NCBI RefSeq assembly: GCF_014898815.1
Contig: NW_026515546.1
Span: forward strand, 1,040,501 to 1,104,500
Length of the DNA: 64,000 nucleotides
Reading direction: 5' to 3'
Source: Panonychus citri
Lineage: Eukaryota; Arthropoda; Arachnida; Trombidiformes; Tetranychidae
Part shown: one piece after another, positions 45,458 through 57,109 of the stretch
Position numbering within the stretch: position 1 is the stretch's first letter
How the letters are laid out: every line of letters starts with the position of its first letter
Translations under genes and position numbers: made by a program
The notes under the pieces: model-generated
Seen by the model: the letters and a program-made list of their open reading frames with translations, nothing else
Told to the model about the DNA's origin: nothing
The model's database searches: none

Positions 45458-48400
45458 ATGAATCCTAATTTACTTAATTATAATTACAGGCCTGTAAATT
45501 CATCAACCATTCCTATTTTATCTTCGACAATATCTTCACCTCTAACAACCTCACCTTCAAATCGATTGAATCAAGTTCATCTACTACCTTCATCCGACGT
45601 CTCGATTAATTCTGGTCTCATCAATAAGATGCAAACATCATCATCGTATCTTCCCTTTGACGATAGTACAGCTTTGTTGAATTTTTTTGTGAGTATTTCG
45701 AATAATCCATATGATCATCATCGTCATCAATAGAAGAACAATTTTCTATTTCCTTTCCTAATTTTCCACATGAAAAGAAAAAAAAATCAAATAGAAAAGA
45801 AAAACCATCTCCCTGTTGTGTATTCTTCTTCCCCAATCTACTTCACCACCTGATACATTTGCATCATATCCTTTTCTCTTTATACAATTTCATCATTTTT
45901 AATTGTCCATTTTAATTCGTTAAATTGTTCCATTGATCGATTAATAAGATCTAATCGAAATTTTAATTCACTCTTCTCAAAGACTATCAAGCAAATTTCA
46001 ATTACACCTTTGCCTGTGGTTCTGTCTCTCTGTTTGTTTTACTTGGTGTTTTACTCTCTCTCTGTCTCTGTCTCTCTTTTTCTCTCTGTCTTTTTTGTCT
46101 TTCATTTTTGTTTTTTTCTCTGTATTTTGGAATCATCCTGTTTCCTTTTTCTGATACTTTTCATTGGATTCTCTTCTAACGAAGGAAAATTGAATCTCCC
46201 TATTTAATTGAACTTTCTTTTGAAAATCAAGGACATTATTTGCCCCTCTTTCTTGCTCATCGATTGTTAAAAATCAATTGGATAAACTTGGTTATTCCAT
46301 CGTCTTGTCTGAAAATCTCTTGTAAACATCACCATATCTTTTAGTCTACAAATTTATTGTGATTCTCTTATTTGATTGCGAGAGATTCATATTACCTTGA
46401 GTTCAGTTTATTCTCCTAGAAGAATAGATCTCAAAGAGAATTCCTATTTCTTGTTAAGGCTATTTACACCTTCCATGTATCAATCACTGTATTTATTACT
46501 AATTTGATTCTTTTTTTTCTCATATTTTTTTGATCAGATGAATGACACTGACAACGTTTCAACTATGGCACCTAATCAAATGGCTTCAAATGAAATTATT
46601 TCTGACCAAAATCACCAACAACTTGCTGGAACAACCAATGATCATCCCTATTCAAGAGTAGAACGAGATATGAGAAATGATCATCAATTAACACCAATCA
46701 ACAACTCATATGTTTCTAACTCATCTAATTTACAAACAGGTCGAATTAACTCAAATTCAATCGGAGGTAATAGTCAACATCATTCATCCCTTCACTCACA
46801 TTCAGCTCATCATCATCATTCACCTCAACAACAACAACAACCTCACCAACATCAACATCAACCATCCTCACATCATCAACAATCAATTCATCCTTCACAT
46901 CAAAGACAACAACACCAACAGCAACATCAACAATTACAACATTCAATGTCTCACCATCTATTAGCTCCACATTCACATTTATCTCACTCGATTCCTCATC
47001 ATTCAATTCACAATTATGTACAACAGCCTAACTCTAATCACTCATATAATCCTAATTACTTAACACAACCACCTAATATAGTTAATCATGGTTCACCTGA
47101 ACAGGGTAGAGGACTTAACAGTCCAGATCCATCTCCAGGTAACAATATTGGGAATATTTTAACAATTAATAACGATGAATCGCCGAGCACTCGTTCTTCA
47201 GCGAATGCAAGTACTTCAAGGTATTTAAATCGTCTTTTTTTTATCGAAATTCTCTTATTCTATTTTGAATTATTTTCCAATATTTTTCTTTTCTTTTTCA
47301 TTTTCTATTCATAGCCTATCTGCTGGTACAAACTCTTATCAAACTTCATCACAGTCAACAAATTCATCTCAAGCTACGAATTCATCACAAGCAACTATAT
47401 CATCACAAAAGTCTGACGATCTTTCCCAAAAGTCGAGTCAACCTTTCAATTGTGATTCGGAAAGAAAAAAGCATAATGAGACTTTAACATCATCATCATT
47501 AGGAATTCCCTGTGGATTAATTGAGGCACCACCACCGCCTCCGCCTCCACCAATCCTATTACCACCCAAACCTGAAGTTATCGATATCTCACCCATTCGA
47601 ACAAGAGATGAAAAGAAAGAGGATAATATTAAAATCTCTCAAACAATATCAACAGTACCCTTTTCATTATCATCATCACCTCCAGGAACTGTTTGTGTAC
47701 AAGTTGAATCAGTTACTACCACTTGTGTTGTCCATCGATTACGATATGAAGGTCGTGTCATCGCTGAAACCGTGGTTAACCAACATGAATCATCTGTTCC
47801 CTTAGGAACTGTTCGTATAAATGAGACTGAGCTTGAACAAAAAGGTCCTTTTACAATTTCTACTATTGGAGAATTGCGATGTAGTTTTCCATACTCAAGT
47901 GATTCAAACAATTTAATTGGCGATGTTGCTTCTTCTAGTAATACCTTTAATAGCTACGCTAATAACACTAGAGATTCAAATCGGACTGAAAGCAAATTCT
48001 CTGTGAGATCATCGACTAATGTTGAATCAAGAACTAAACCAAGTGGGTCTGGTGTAACTCGTAAATCTAGTAAACCAAGTTCGTATAAAGAAAGTAGATC
48101 AACCTTAGATTCTTCCAGCTCAATTTTACCTTCATCAAATAAACTTGATACCATCATGGAATTATCAACACCTTCTCCTACCACTACAACCACCACTTCC
48201 ATGAAAAGCTCAAATAAGAGGAAAATATCTTCCCTTTCAAGTAACACTACGAGTAAAAGGATGAGAAAACATGGAAAACGTATCGATGAAGAAAAGGAAC
48301 CTCCGGTGATGAAAAAAGGATCTACTGGATTGACAGGGATTCTGATAGTGTAAAGATTAAAGATAATGAGAGTACAACAAAAAAAGAGGAATTGATAGAC

Positions 48401-50381
48401 AATGAAGAGACCCGCCGGGCAACAGCTTCTGTTTTACTTTCTCTACATGGTGATTCTTCACTATTAAGAATGAAGAATATGGTTTCTATTCCTGAGATTG
48501 TTATTGACAGAATAAGAGAGCCCGAGTTTCGACATATTGAAAAGGATAATCAAGTTTTCGCAAAATGGGCAAGAGATAAAAACTTTTACCCTGGAAAAGC
48601 AACATCACCCCAAATGGATTCCAAATGGTTAATAACTTTTGATGATGGTGAACAACGATCTGTCCATGAAAGTGAAATTATCTCAATTCCTTACCTGGTT
48701 CCTGGTCAACAGGTTATGTTAACTTATACCAATGATAGTTGTGCTCAGAGAGTAATTAAAAAATGTTTCGTTCGTGAAGGAATTGATGTTGAATATCAGG
48801 TTGAAAATGATGAAACACGTTATCCAACACGTAAAATTTTTCTAACCTCTGACATGGCTGCTATTCTTTTAAGTAAACAATCAAAATTGCCTTCTAATGC
48901 ATCCAAATTTGCCGATGTTGATCTCAATAATATTATACCTAAAAGGTCACGGGTAACCAAACCAATAACCTCATCATCAAATCCATTACCACAATCATCT
49001 AATAATAACAATACTGTTAATCCTTCAATGTCTCTGCCCACTACAATTACGAGTCAAACAATTTCTAGCGATGATCTTGGTTCACATGGTGATTCGGATA
49101 CAGGATCAGTTAACAGTTACAAGAGTACAAAAAGTCGTAGTACATCATTTAGTAAACAATTTTTGCCCTCATTAAGCCCATCCTCATCTAATCGACCATC
49201 AAGTGAGATATCATCCAAGACAAAGAAAACTTCGGGCAAATATCCACCTCCTTTACCTCTTTCGAATAAGAAAACTAGTGATTCTTCTTCATCTTCATCT
49301 TCATCTTCAACAAAAAATGAACGATCATCAGGTGGTAAATCATCTTCATCAACCAATTCTGCCTCGAAAACATTATCAACTCTAATTCACCAAGGAGAGA
49401 AAGAGAAACTTCTTGGTCCAATTCCACCGGAGGGAAGTAATCTTTTCGCTGGTATTGGTTTTCTTTTAACAACAACTAATAAAACTAATAAATCGAACGG
49501 TGAAATGTACTCATCTGAGGCCGGTTCTAGTATACCTTTCGACGCTGACTATTTAACCACACAAATCCAAATGGGTTCAGGTAAAATCTTTTCAGATGTT
49601 GATGCAGCTCGGGTAAGTTGTTTTAACGGTGCTTTGATTCATGACAAATTAATTTGTGACTTTTTTCGCTCTCTTCTTTTTACAGAAATGCACTGAAATC
49701 AATGAAACCGTTCTGATTGCTTACACTTATTTAAAATCATCTCTTTACATGCAATGTTTACATGGTGGTATTCCTTGTGTAATGCATACCTGGGTCATTG
49801 AATGTTGTCGTGAAGGACAATTACTCCAAAAATCAAAATATCTTTTACCCTCGGGCTATAGTTTAATCAAATCAAATCTTTCATCAGACAAGTATGTTGA
49901 TTATTAATTCAACTGGTGGTTTCTATTTTAATCTTATATTTATTTGATATTTTTATCTTTTCTTGTTTCACCAAACAGAAATGTATTCAAGAAAAGTGCA
50001 TTTCTATTCAAAGGACTGAAAATAATGATCGCTGATACTAAATTAATTGATAAATGGAAACCAGTGTTAATTACTGGTTCATCAATTATTGTTTCTAATT
50101 TACCACCGGCAACAGGCTCATCAACTAGTAAGTAAATTGTTGATGCTTTTATAGTTGATTACCTTTATCAAAACTAACTATTGTTTTTTATTTTCTTTTA
50201 CATAGGAAAAGCCAGTAATTCAGTGGATTTAATAATTGCCGATACCAATTGTCCAAGTCCGATAATTAAGAAAGCGCAACAAATGAATATTCCAATTGTG
50301 ACAAGCGAATATCTCGCTCAATGTTTGATAAATGGGAGAAAATTATCCCATGATTCTCATGAACAATTTAAATATAAATAA
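45458..50381 (+). CDS. TP53BP1: TP53BP1 homologue (tandem Tudor and BRCT), one frame break
   Basis: DNA double-strand-break response mediator that reads methylated histones. Coding pieces 45458-45688, 46538-47220, 47315-49612, 49686-49891, 49979-50127 and 50206-50381 join with GT-AG sites and matching phases. Between about 48290 and 48353 the frame must change by one missing base; an A6 run at 48312-48317 is the likeliest place. The predicted product is about 1250 aa. The N-terminal two thirds are low complexity (His/Gln, Ser, a polyproline run). The Tudor region follows (VFAKWARDKNFYPGK, ITFDDGEQRSVHESEI, VEYQVENDETRY). Tandem BRCT domains end the protein: LFAGIGFLL, GGIPCVMHTWVIECC, LLPSGYSL, then LFKGLKIMIADTK, VDLIIADTNCPSP and YLAQCLINGRKL. 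These match vertebrate 53BP1 closely in order. The first-exon start is plausible; translation from 46538 is the alternative. Confidence 0.88.
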
Positions 50382-50486
50382 CCTAATTATTATCTATCAT
50401 TTTATGTTCGATCGCTTGACCCTTTACACTATTGTAACTTTTTTCATCATTTTACCTTTGACCCACCTATTGTTGTTCATTTCTAC

Positions 50487-50801
50487 ACTTTGTTCTTTCT
50501 TTAAATTTGCATTTGCATTTTCTTTTCTTTCAAATTATCATCATCATCAGCATCATCATCATAATTACCTCATCAGCATTTGCCATTATCACCATGGATT
50601 CATCATTAATCGCAATATGAAGGCTAAAGTCATCAATTTCTTCCGGTGAAACTTTGTATTAACGTGTAAACAAAATGTTAGTTATAATCGTTGATTACTA
50701 ATCCACCAAAAAAAATCAAAACCATTAAATGGACAAACATTGTCAGTTAATTGCTTTAAAACCCTCAATTTCTTAACTCGTCTCGAAATTGAGACTAATT
50801 G
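50487..50801. repeat. Direct repeat A1, copy of cuticle-gene 5' flank
   Basis: Nearly identical to 55921-56215, including CATTATCACCATGGAYTCATC and TTAACGTGTAAACAAAATG. Together with the relic that follows, it shows that the flank and start of the cuticle gene were copied here, next to TP53BP1. Confidence 0.92.
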
Positions 50802-50852
50802 ATTTAGCTGATTGGCTCTTTAATCATTATCGTTTCTTTTAGCCGAAAATAT

Positions 50853-50941
50853 TATCGTGAACAAAATGGTTGAGGAAAATCCTCATTTGGATATGATATT
50901 CATGGAGAAATAAAAACCTTTGCATGGAACAAGTTGAATTC
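50853..50941 (+). pseudogene. Cuticle-protein relic 1
   Basis: Matches the cuticle gene at about 57238-57335 (CGTGAACAAAATGGTTG, TTTGGATATGATATTCATG) with substitutions and a short deletion. A stop occurs soon after the matching part. It is only about 90 bp, so it is a dead fragment. Confidence 0.85.
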
Positions 50942-50967
50942 ATTACGAAGGTAAATATGATTTCAGT

Positions 50968-52260
50968 TCAGAGAAATGAGCTAATATTATAGCCATTTTC
51001 ATGAAGAAATATTCGAGTCACTGTATTGACCGGAAACTTGTGGTAATTTGACTTGTCGAAAAATAAATTGAATAATTCAGTACCGAATTCACAATCAATG
51101 TTAATGACGAAATGATCAATAGTCAAGTTAACGTGTTTAAGAAATTCTTGACTTGGAATATCAAATGGATAATTTTCAATTCTCTGGGTATAGATTTTGA
51201 GAGTTTCTAATGATGATTGATATGTATCGATAATCCATTGATCAGGAAACTGTTGATTCTCATTCATTTTCAATCCATTGAAAATTAACACAATATATTT
51301 AAGATCAGCATCAGATCCGTAAAATTTAGCAGCACATGAGAGGAAACCTCGTTGGAAATCATTGGCATCTTCGAGAAAATGACGAACTGTTGGACTATCA
51401 CGAAGAAAAGCATTGAAACATAACTTTTCGACTTCTTCTTCGCTTAGAAGATCAGAGTCCTTTCGATCCCGAAATCGAGAAATTACTTTCGAACAAAATG
51501 TCCAATCATAGTCTAATGATAGATTATCAACTGTTGATTCGACAAAATTTTTTTCCATTGTATCAATCATCTTTTTCTGATCGCGATAAGCGATTTTACG
51601 CTTTTCCATCCTAAAAATATCCATTGAAGATCGATAAGCATCAATGATCCACTCCGATGGATATTCTGGTTCTTCATCCATCTTAAGACGATTAAAAGTC
51701 GACGAAATATAATCCATGTTGTCCACGTAACTTTTTGTAGCGAGCGAAAAGAAAATCTTCTGAAAAAGATTGGCGTCATAGAGAAAATTATTGACAGTTG
51801 GACTTTCTCGAAGAAAGTAATCAGAAAAGATCTTCTCAGCTTCTTGTTCGGTTACAAATCCAAATGTATTATATCGAAATTGACTCAATATCCTGGCACA
51901 AGTTTTATAATCGATTTTATCGAAATATTTATGAGTAAAATGAATAAAAATATTCTCCATTTTCTCGATAAGATCTTTAGACTGAATAATCGACGAACGT
52001 TGGTTTTCATTCACTGGATATCCTCTGCTTTCGTTGTAAGTTTCGAAATAATTAAATGTTTTTCGCTTCTCAAGGCCCTTCAAGTAATTCGCAACCAAGC
52101 GAGAATATTTTTTAGATATTGAATCAAGTGTTGGAAGCTTATTGCCATCGATTTTCATAGCGTAAATTGTTGACACCAAATAATCTGGGTCTAATTCACG
52201 AGGATCAGAAACAGCGAATTCACTTATTACGGTAAATTGGAAATGATTGTAATTTATCAT
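50968..52260 (-). CDS. Unrecognised two-repeat protein family, copy 1
   Basis: 430 aa from the ATG at 52260, which aligns with the starts of the other copies; the open frame extends further upstream. I do not recognise the family. The protein is rich in aromatic and acidic residues with no signal peptide or membrane span from this start. It has two internal repeats of about 115-120 residues. Each contains a segment like EAEKIFSDYFLRESPTV or EVEKLCFNAFLRDSPTV, then DAN-FQ, then a run ending EWIIDAYRSS or QWIIDTYQSS. A shorter third piece resembles the start of the repeat (FGTELFNLFF). The N-terminal about 95 residues (SDPRELDPDYLVSTIYAM) are also conserved between copies. Likely all-helical. 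Single-exon. It is convergent with TP53BP1. Confidence 0.75.
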   Translation of the reverse strand: MINYNHFQFTVISEFAVSDPRELDPDYLVSTIYAMKIDGNKLPTLDSISKKYSRLVANYLKGLEKRKTFNYFETYNESRGYPVNENQRSSIIQSKDLIEKMENIFIHFTHKYFDKIDYKTCARILSQFRYNTFGFVTEQEAEKIFSDYFLRESPTVNNFLYDANLFQKIFFSLATKSYVDNMDYISSTFNRLKMDEEPEYPSEWIIDAYRSSMDIFRMEKRKIAYRDQKKMIDTMEKNFVESTVDNLSLDYDWTFCSKVISRFRDRKDSDLLSEEEVEKLCFNAFLRDSPTVRHFLEDANDFQRGFLSCAAKFYGSDADLKYIVLIFNGLKMNENQQFPDQWIIDTYQSSLETLKIYTQRIENYPFDIPSQEFLKHVNLTIDHFVINIDCEFGTELFNLFFDKSNYHKFPVNTVTRIFLHENGYNISSFL

Positions 52261-52344
52261 GATTGAATGATTATTGTCAAAGAGCAATGCACAAAAATAA
52301 TAAGAAACAAAATAGGTAATGGTTTTTGAAAAGTGGCTCAAGAC

Positions 52345-52560
52345 TGACCGTAACTAAAATGGCTGATCTATTGTCAATAATTGACCTCAATCAAATGGAA
52401 TGGGGCTTCAAAGTCATCCAAGAGAAGAACTAGTTTGGAAAGGACTATAATTGTTAGTCTGGCTTTAGACCATTTGGTTTAAAGCTCTAAGATGACCTTT
52501 GAACTGACATTGTGCCAGACCAATTTATATATTTACGACACAATCAGATAAACTCGTTTT
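52345..52560. repeat. Dispersed repeat unit 5' of copy 1
   Basis: Contains diverged versions of a motif (GACCGTAACTAAAATGGC ... TTCAAAGTCATCCAAGAGAAGAACTAG) that also lies 5' of the other family copies (about 55610-55740 and 60575-60680). It may hold their shared promoter or be a small repeat that travels with them. Confidence 0.5.
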
Positions 52561-52589
52561 GCTAGTAAGACACTAGATTATTCTCATGC

Positions 52590-53909
52590 TACAGAGTGTA
52601 CCGGGATTCTAAGTGCACCTAAAGGATACATCATCCAGTTGACATTCACTTTGTTCAACTTGGAGCCAAGTCGAAAGTGTAACTTTGACTATCCTTATAC
52701 TTATCCTCCAATGAAAAACTGTACTTATCATATTCAAGTTCCCCAGGAGAAAGTGATTCAGTTAAGTTTTTCATCCTTCGACCTTGAAGATTCACCAAAC
52801 TGTTATCAAGACTATATAACAATCTCAGATCCTGGAGTGAGTTCTAGTAATCAAACGGAACGATTCTGTGGTTCTCAAATTCCAGATCAAATTACCTCGA
52901 ATTTGAATGAGCTGATTATCCATTTTAAATCAGATTTTGTGGTAATTCAATTCCACCGGTAATCCAATCAAGTGAAGAACAATTAATTTTAAAATTTAAA
53001 CTGATACATCGATTTCATTTGAAGGATTTGTCGCTTCTTATTCATTCATCGATGGATCTAAACATTGTGGTGGAACGTTAAGAGCACCAATGGAGAGATT
53101 GTCAGTCCCAATTATCCGAGACGTTATCCAGCCTCACGTCGATGTTTATGGAAAATAATTGACCTGAAAATAATCAGATTCGAGTTCAGTTCATGCAAAT
53201 TGACCTTGAATCACATGATACATGCGTCTTTGATTATATTGAAATTTACAATGGTCAAGATACTTCAGCTCCGCTGGTTGGCCGATATTGTAAATCCAAG
53301 TTACCAAGTCCGGTTGTGTCTCATTCAAATACAATGGTCATACTGTTTGTCTCCGATAGCGGTGTCTCTGGACCAGGATTCCGTTTAAAATATGACATTG
53401 CCGAAACGGGCTGTGGTGGTGTACTAAAATCGGCTAGTGGACTTATCATATCACCAAATTATCCTTTCCCATATAATCATAATGCTCAATGTACTTGGAT
53501 AATTAAAACATCTAAAGGATCTCGACTTATTTTGAACATCGTTGATTTGGCTTTCGAATCGCATCAAATATGTACTCATGATCGATTAGACATTTTCGAT
53601 GGTCCAGATGATAAATCGAAAAGACTTTTACGAGCCTGTGGTGATCAACTAATCACCGAACCAATTAGATCAACGTCCGATTCGGTTACGGTTAAAATGG
53701 TCACTGATGCATCGGTTGCTTTTAAAGGATTCAAATTAAATTATGCCACCAATTGTACCAATACAATTAAGGGAACTCGTGGTGCAATTGAGACACCAAA
53801 TTATCCTAACCTTTATTCTGGTAATTCAAATTGTTCCTGGAAAATCAGTGTACCTCAGGGTAATAATATTAGTTTAGCTTTTCGCGAATTGAAGTTCAAC
53901 TCACCTTGA
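52590..53909 (+). pseudogene. Cubilin-like multi-CUB pseudogene
   Basis: Pieces of at least four CUB domains in a row: about 52590-52970, 53068-53395, 53407-53748 and 53750-53909 (partial). Typical CUB signatures are present: CGGTL, GEIVSPNYPRRYP, CVFDYIEIYNGQD, GCGGVLKSASG, SPNYPFPYNHNAQCTW, HDRLDIFDGPD and ETPNYPNLYSGNSNCSW. The frame changes between domains 1 and 2 and within domain 2, no start or signal peptide is seen, and the last domain stops early. Cubilin is a secreted or membrane-attached endocytic receptor with many CUB domains; this is a decayed fragment of such a gene inserted between copies 1 and 2 of the repeat family. Confidence 0.85.
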
Positions 53910-54211
53910 TCATCGTCCTACCTGTTGATCACTTCATTGAATAAAGGAAATCAAAGTAAATATTGTGACAACAATTCAACTGTTGTTAATATTTTAATTA
54001 CTGATCATGATATCACAATTGGTTATGTAAATATTGATTGAAAATTAGATAAATGTATATTTAGAAGGAGAATTTGTCTCCTAGCTATTGAGAGATTACA
54101 TATTTTTAGGTCATTTTTAGTTCTTTAAAAATCTTCATAAATCACAATACGAATTATGAAATGATTATAAAAACAAGAGCTAAAGAAATCGGTTGTATTG
54201 TTACTCCAAAT
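53910..54211. other. AT-rich spacer
   Basis: About 300 bp between the CUB pseudogene and family copy 2. Nothing recognised. Confidence 0.6.
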
Positions 54212-55513
54212 TTAACCACTGTTCTCATCGTAATCGTATCCCTGTGCGCGCATAAATAAATAAGAAACTTCCTTAGTATTGTATTCATCACAAATGGGTA
54301 GATTCAAGAAGGAATTAATTAACTCGGTACTGAATTTGAAATCAAATTTTCTTTTGGAATATTTGATTGTTAACATAATAAATGTTTCTATTATATTCTT
54401 GTAATCATCATACGGGTAATTTTCGACTCTCTGGGTATAGATTTTGAGAGTTTCTAATGAGGATTGATATGTATCGATAATCCATTCATCAGGAAACTGT
54501 TGATTCTCATTCATTTTCAATCCATTGAAAATTAACACAATATATTTAAGATCAGCATCAGATCCGTAAAATTTAGCAGCACATGAGAGAAAACCTCGTT
54601 GGAAATCATTAGCATCTTCGAGAAAATGACGAACTGTTGGACTATTTCGGAGAAAAGCATTGAAACATAACTTTTCCACTTCTTCTTCGCTTAGAGTATC
54701 TATGTCTTTTCGACGTCGAAATCGAGAAATTACTTTGGAACAAAATGTCCGATCATAATCTAATGATAGATTATCAACTGTTGATTCGATAAAGTTTTTT
54801 TCTATCGAATCAACCATCTCTTTCCAATTACCAAGTGTATTATGTATACTTTCATTTACCAAAATGCCCAAAGACGAGTGATAAGCATCAATGATCCATT
54901 CCAACGGATATTCTTGTTCTTGATCCATTTTGAGACGATTGAATGTTGTCGATATATAATTCACATTATTGATGTTACTTTTAGCAGCAAATGAAAGGAA
55001 AATCTTCTGAAAAATGTTCGCATCATCGAGAAAATTAATAACAGTTGGACTTTCTCGAAGAAGATAATCAAAGAAAATCTTTTCAGCTTCTTGTTTGGAT
55101 ACAAGTTCAGAAGTTCCGTAACGAAAGCAACTCAATATTCTGGCACAAGTTTCATAATCGATTTTATCATCGAAATATTTATAAGTAAAATGAATAAAAA
55201 TATTCTCCATTTTTTTTATATTCCCATCCTGGCCACTAATTACACCTAAATAGTTATGTGGACGCATAATTGGTCCAAAAAGACGTTCAGGACGCCTCTC
55301 TTTCAAATGCCATTGCTCTTTGACACTTTTAGTACACCGATTTTTTTCATTAAACCTGAAAAAAATGCTAGCGATGTCCTCAGGAGTAGCACGATTCACT
55401 TCATTAGTGTCCATGGCATTGTATGTAGACATTAAATAATCAGGTTTAATTTCTGGAGGATCAGAAAAAGCAATTTCCCGCAGAAAAGTCCACTGAAACT
55501 CATTAACGCTCAT
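54212..55513 (-). CDS. Unrecognised two-repeat protein family, copy 2
   Basis: 433 aa from the ATG at 55513 (MSVNEFQW), the start that matches the other copies; the frame continues 55 codons upstream through a hydrophobic stretch that is probably not translated. The first repeat is at about residues 102-222 (MENIFIHFTYKYF, EAEKIFFDYLLRESPTV, EWIIDAYHSSLG), the second at about 233-354 (NFIESTVDNLSLDYD, EVEKLCFNAFLRNSPTV, EWIIDTYQSSLETL), with a weaker third piece to the end. At the nucleotide level the second repeat is almost identical to that of copy 1, while the first 100 residues and the C-terminal tail differ much more. Intact, single exon. Function unknown. Confidence 0.75.
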   Translation of the reverse strand: MSVNEFQWTFLREIAFSDPPEIKPDYLMSTYNAMDTNEVNRATPEDIASIFFRFNEKNRCTKSVKEQWHLKERRPERLFGPIMRPHNYLGVISGQDGNIKKMENIFIHFTYKYFDDKIDYETCARILSCFRYGTSELVSKQEAEKIFFDYLLRESPTVINFLDDANIFQKIFLSFAAKSNINNVNYISTTFNRLKMDQEQEYPLEWIIDAYHSSLGILVNESIHNTLGNWKEMVDSIEKNFIESTVDNLSLDYDRTFCSKVISRFRRRKDIDTLSEEEVEKLCFNAFLRNSPTVRHFLEDANDFQRGFLSCAAKFYGSDADLKYIVLIFNGLKMNENQQFPDEWIIDTYQSSLETLKIYTQRVENYPYDDYKNIIETFIMLTIKYSKRKFDFKFSTELINSFLNLPICDEYNTKEVSYLFMRAQGYDYDENSG

Positions 55514-55609
55514 TATTATAACTAAACTTGAAGGTAGTGGAAAGGGTAAATACTGAAAAAAGAACCAAAAGAAAAGTTTGCTGATAAAGTTTAACGGAGA
55601 AGTGACCTT

Positions 55610-55920
55610 AATATAGACAGAAACAAAAATGGTCGAAACCAAAAAACAAACATTGTTATTCTTGCAAAACTGGTTCATCTCTGAAATGACCTTTCAAGTG
55701 CCATTTGCTTTGTCTAGGCTTCTGAATGTAATTCCCTTTGTCTGTCATTAGCAAATGGAACTGCCACCAAAGCCCTTTGGCGATAATTTGAAGCCTTTGC
55801 TAGAGAGCAAATAACCTTTACTCCTAATAAGCTTTTATCTAGGTAACTAACAGGTTGTTCCAATTGTTAATCTACAATGTACTAATACACAATCTCTTTC
55901 GTTATTAGAGATTCAGTTTG
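55610..55920. repeat. Dispersed repeat region 5' of copy 2
   Basis: Includes CTGGTTCATCTCTGAAATGACCTTTCAAGTGCCATTTGC, related to the flanks of copy 3 (58966-59050) and, inverted, 60582-60667. No gene seen. Confidence 0.5.
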
Positions 55921-56215
55921 CACTTTGGTCTTTCTTTAAATTTGCATTTTCTTTTCTATCAAATTATCATCATCATCATAATTACCTCATCAGCATTTGC
56001 CATTATCACCATGGACTCATCATTAATCGCAATATGAAGGCTAAAGTCATCAATTTCTTCCGGTGAAACTTTGTATTAACGTGTAAACAAAATGTTAGTT
56101 ATAATCGTTGATTACTAATCCACCAAAAAATCAAAACCATTAAATGGACAAACATTGTCAGTTAATTGCTTTAAAACCCTCATTTTCTTAACTCGTCTCG
56201 AAATTGAAACTAATT
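55921..56215. repeat. Direct repeat A2, 5' flank of the cuticle gene
   Basis: The partner of 50487-50801. Being contiguous with the intact cuticle gene, this is probably the source copy. Confidence 0.9.
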
Positions 56216-56960
56216 AATCTATTTGATGCATCCAAAGAGATTGAGATTCAATTTCCGCTGTTTAACAATTAATATTGATGATGATACAATTCAATTCACT
56301 GTTAAAAAATATGTTCACAATTTACGGAAGTATCTTAATTGTGATTAACTTTTTCTCATTGATTCTTTAGCTCATGAAACCTAAATTGGTTCAAATGTTT
56401 AATTTTTTGCCTCTTTAATCATTATCGTTTCTTTTAGTTGATTATATTTTTTGCTATCAATTCGTTAACATCTATTAACTATTAAATGTTCATCATCAGT
56501 AACAATTTGTATCACTTTTTTAATGAGTTAATTTTTTCACGTTGATTGTAGTGTTGATCACAACAAGAAGGTTTTACAATTTAACCTCAATGTTTACACA
56601 TTTTTACAATCAGTAAGTTGCGAAAAAAGTTGATGATTAACAAAGTGATTAATTGATTGTCCTTATCCTTCAATCAACGCGACAAGAATCAAATGATATT
56701 GATGTTTATGACAATGATCAACATTTGATTTGATCAGATTGTTGATTACTGTTAATTTGAGCAGGTCAACTCCTTATTAATTGATTGAAGGCTGAACCCA
56801 TTCCGAGATAATAACATGATAGTAAACAAGAAAATAATTTGAACGATTAAGCTTAACAATTAAGAGAACTGGATTAAAAGGATGCCCATTAATGGGAGGT
56901 TTCAAAAGATATATTGACAATTGATAATCATGATCAACTAATTGTTATCATCTCAAATCA
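56216..56960. other. Upstream region of the cuticle gene
   Basis: AT-rich and non-coding. About 56405-56637 is copied at 61004-61213 (CTCTTTAATCATT, GTTGATCACAACAAGAAGG). Confidence 0.6.
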
Positions 56961-57009
56961 ATATATAAAGTATATAAATCGACTGGTTAATCAGTTGATC
57001 AGTCAGTGT
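56961..57009 (+). promoter_or_regulatory. Core promoter of the cuticle gene (TATA plus initiator)
   Basis: Two TATA boxes (ATATATAAAG and TATATAAATC, 56961-56980) are followed by a TCAGTGTG initiator at about 57003, spaced about 30 bp. This is the clearest core promoter in the window and suits a strongly, stage-specifically expressed cuticle gene. Confidence 0.7.
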
Positions 57010-57109
57010 GTAGTTTGGACAATTAAGAACAACAATTGAAATTGTTTATAAACAATACAATACAATAGTAAATAGAAAGTGAAAAGTTTGTTAATTGCAA
57101 CAATCAAAG

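Noticed and set aside
46746..47006. Antisense Val/Asp-rich ORF inside TP53BP1
   Set aside because: Shadow of the His/Gln-rich repeats of the real frame.
48306..48336. 31-bp micro-intron (GTGATG...TTGACAG) to explain the TP53BP1 frame change
   Set aside because: Joining these sites gives an immediate stop, and every other intron here is at least 67 bp.
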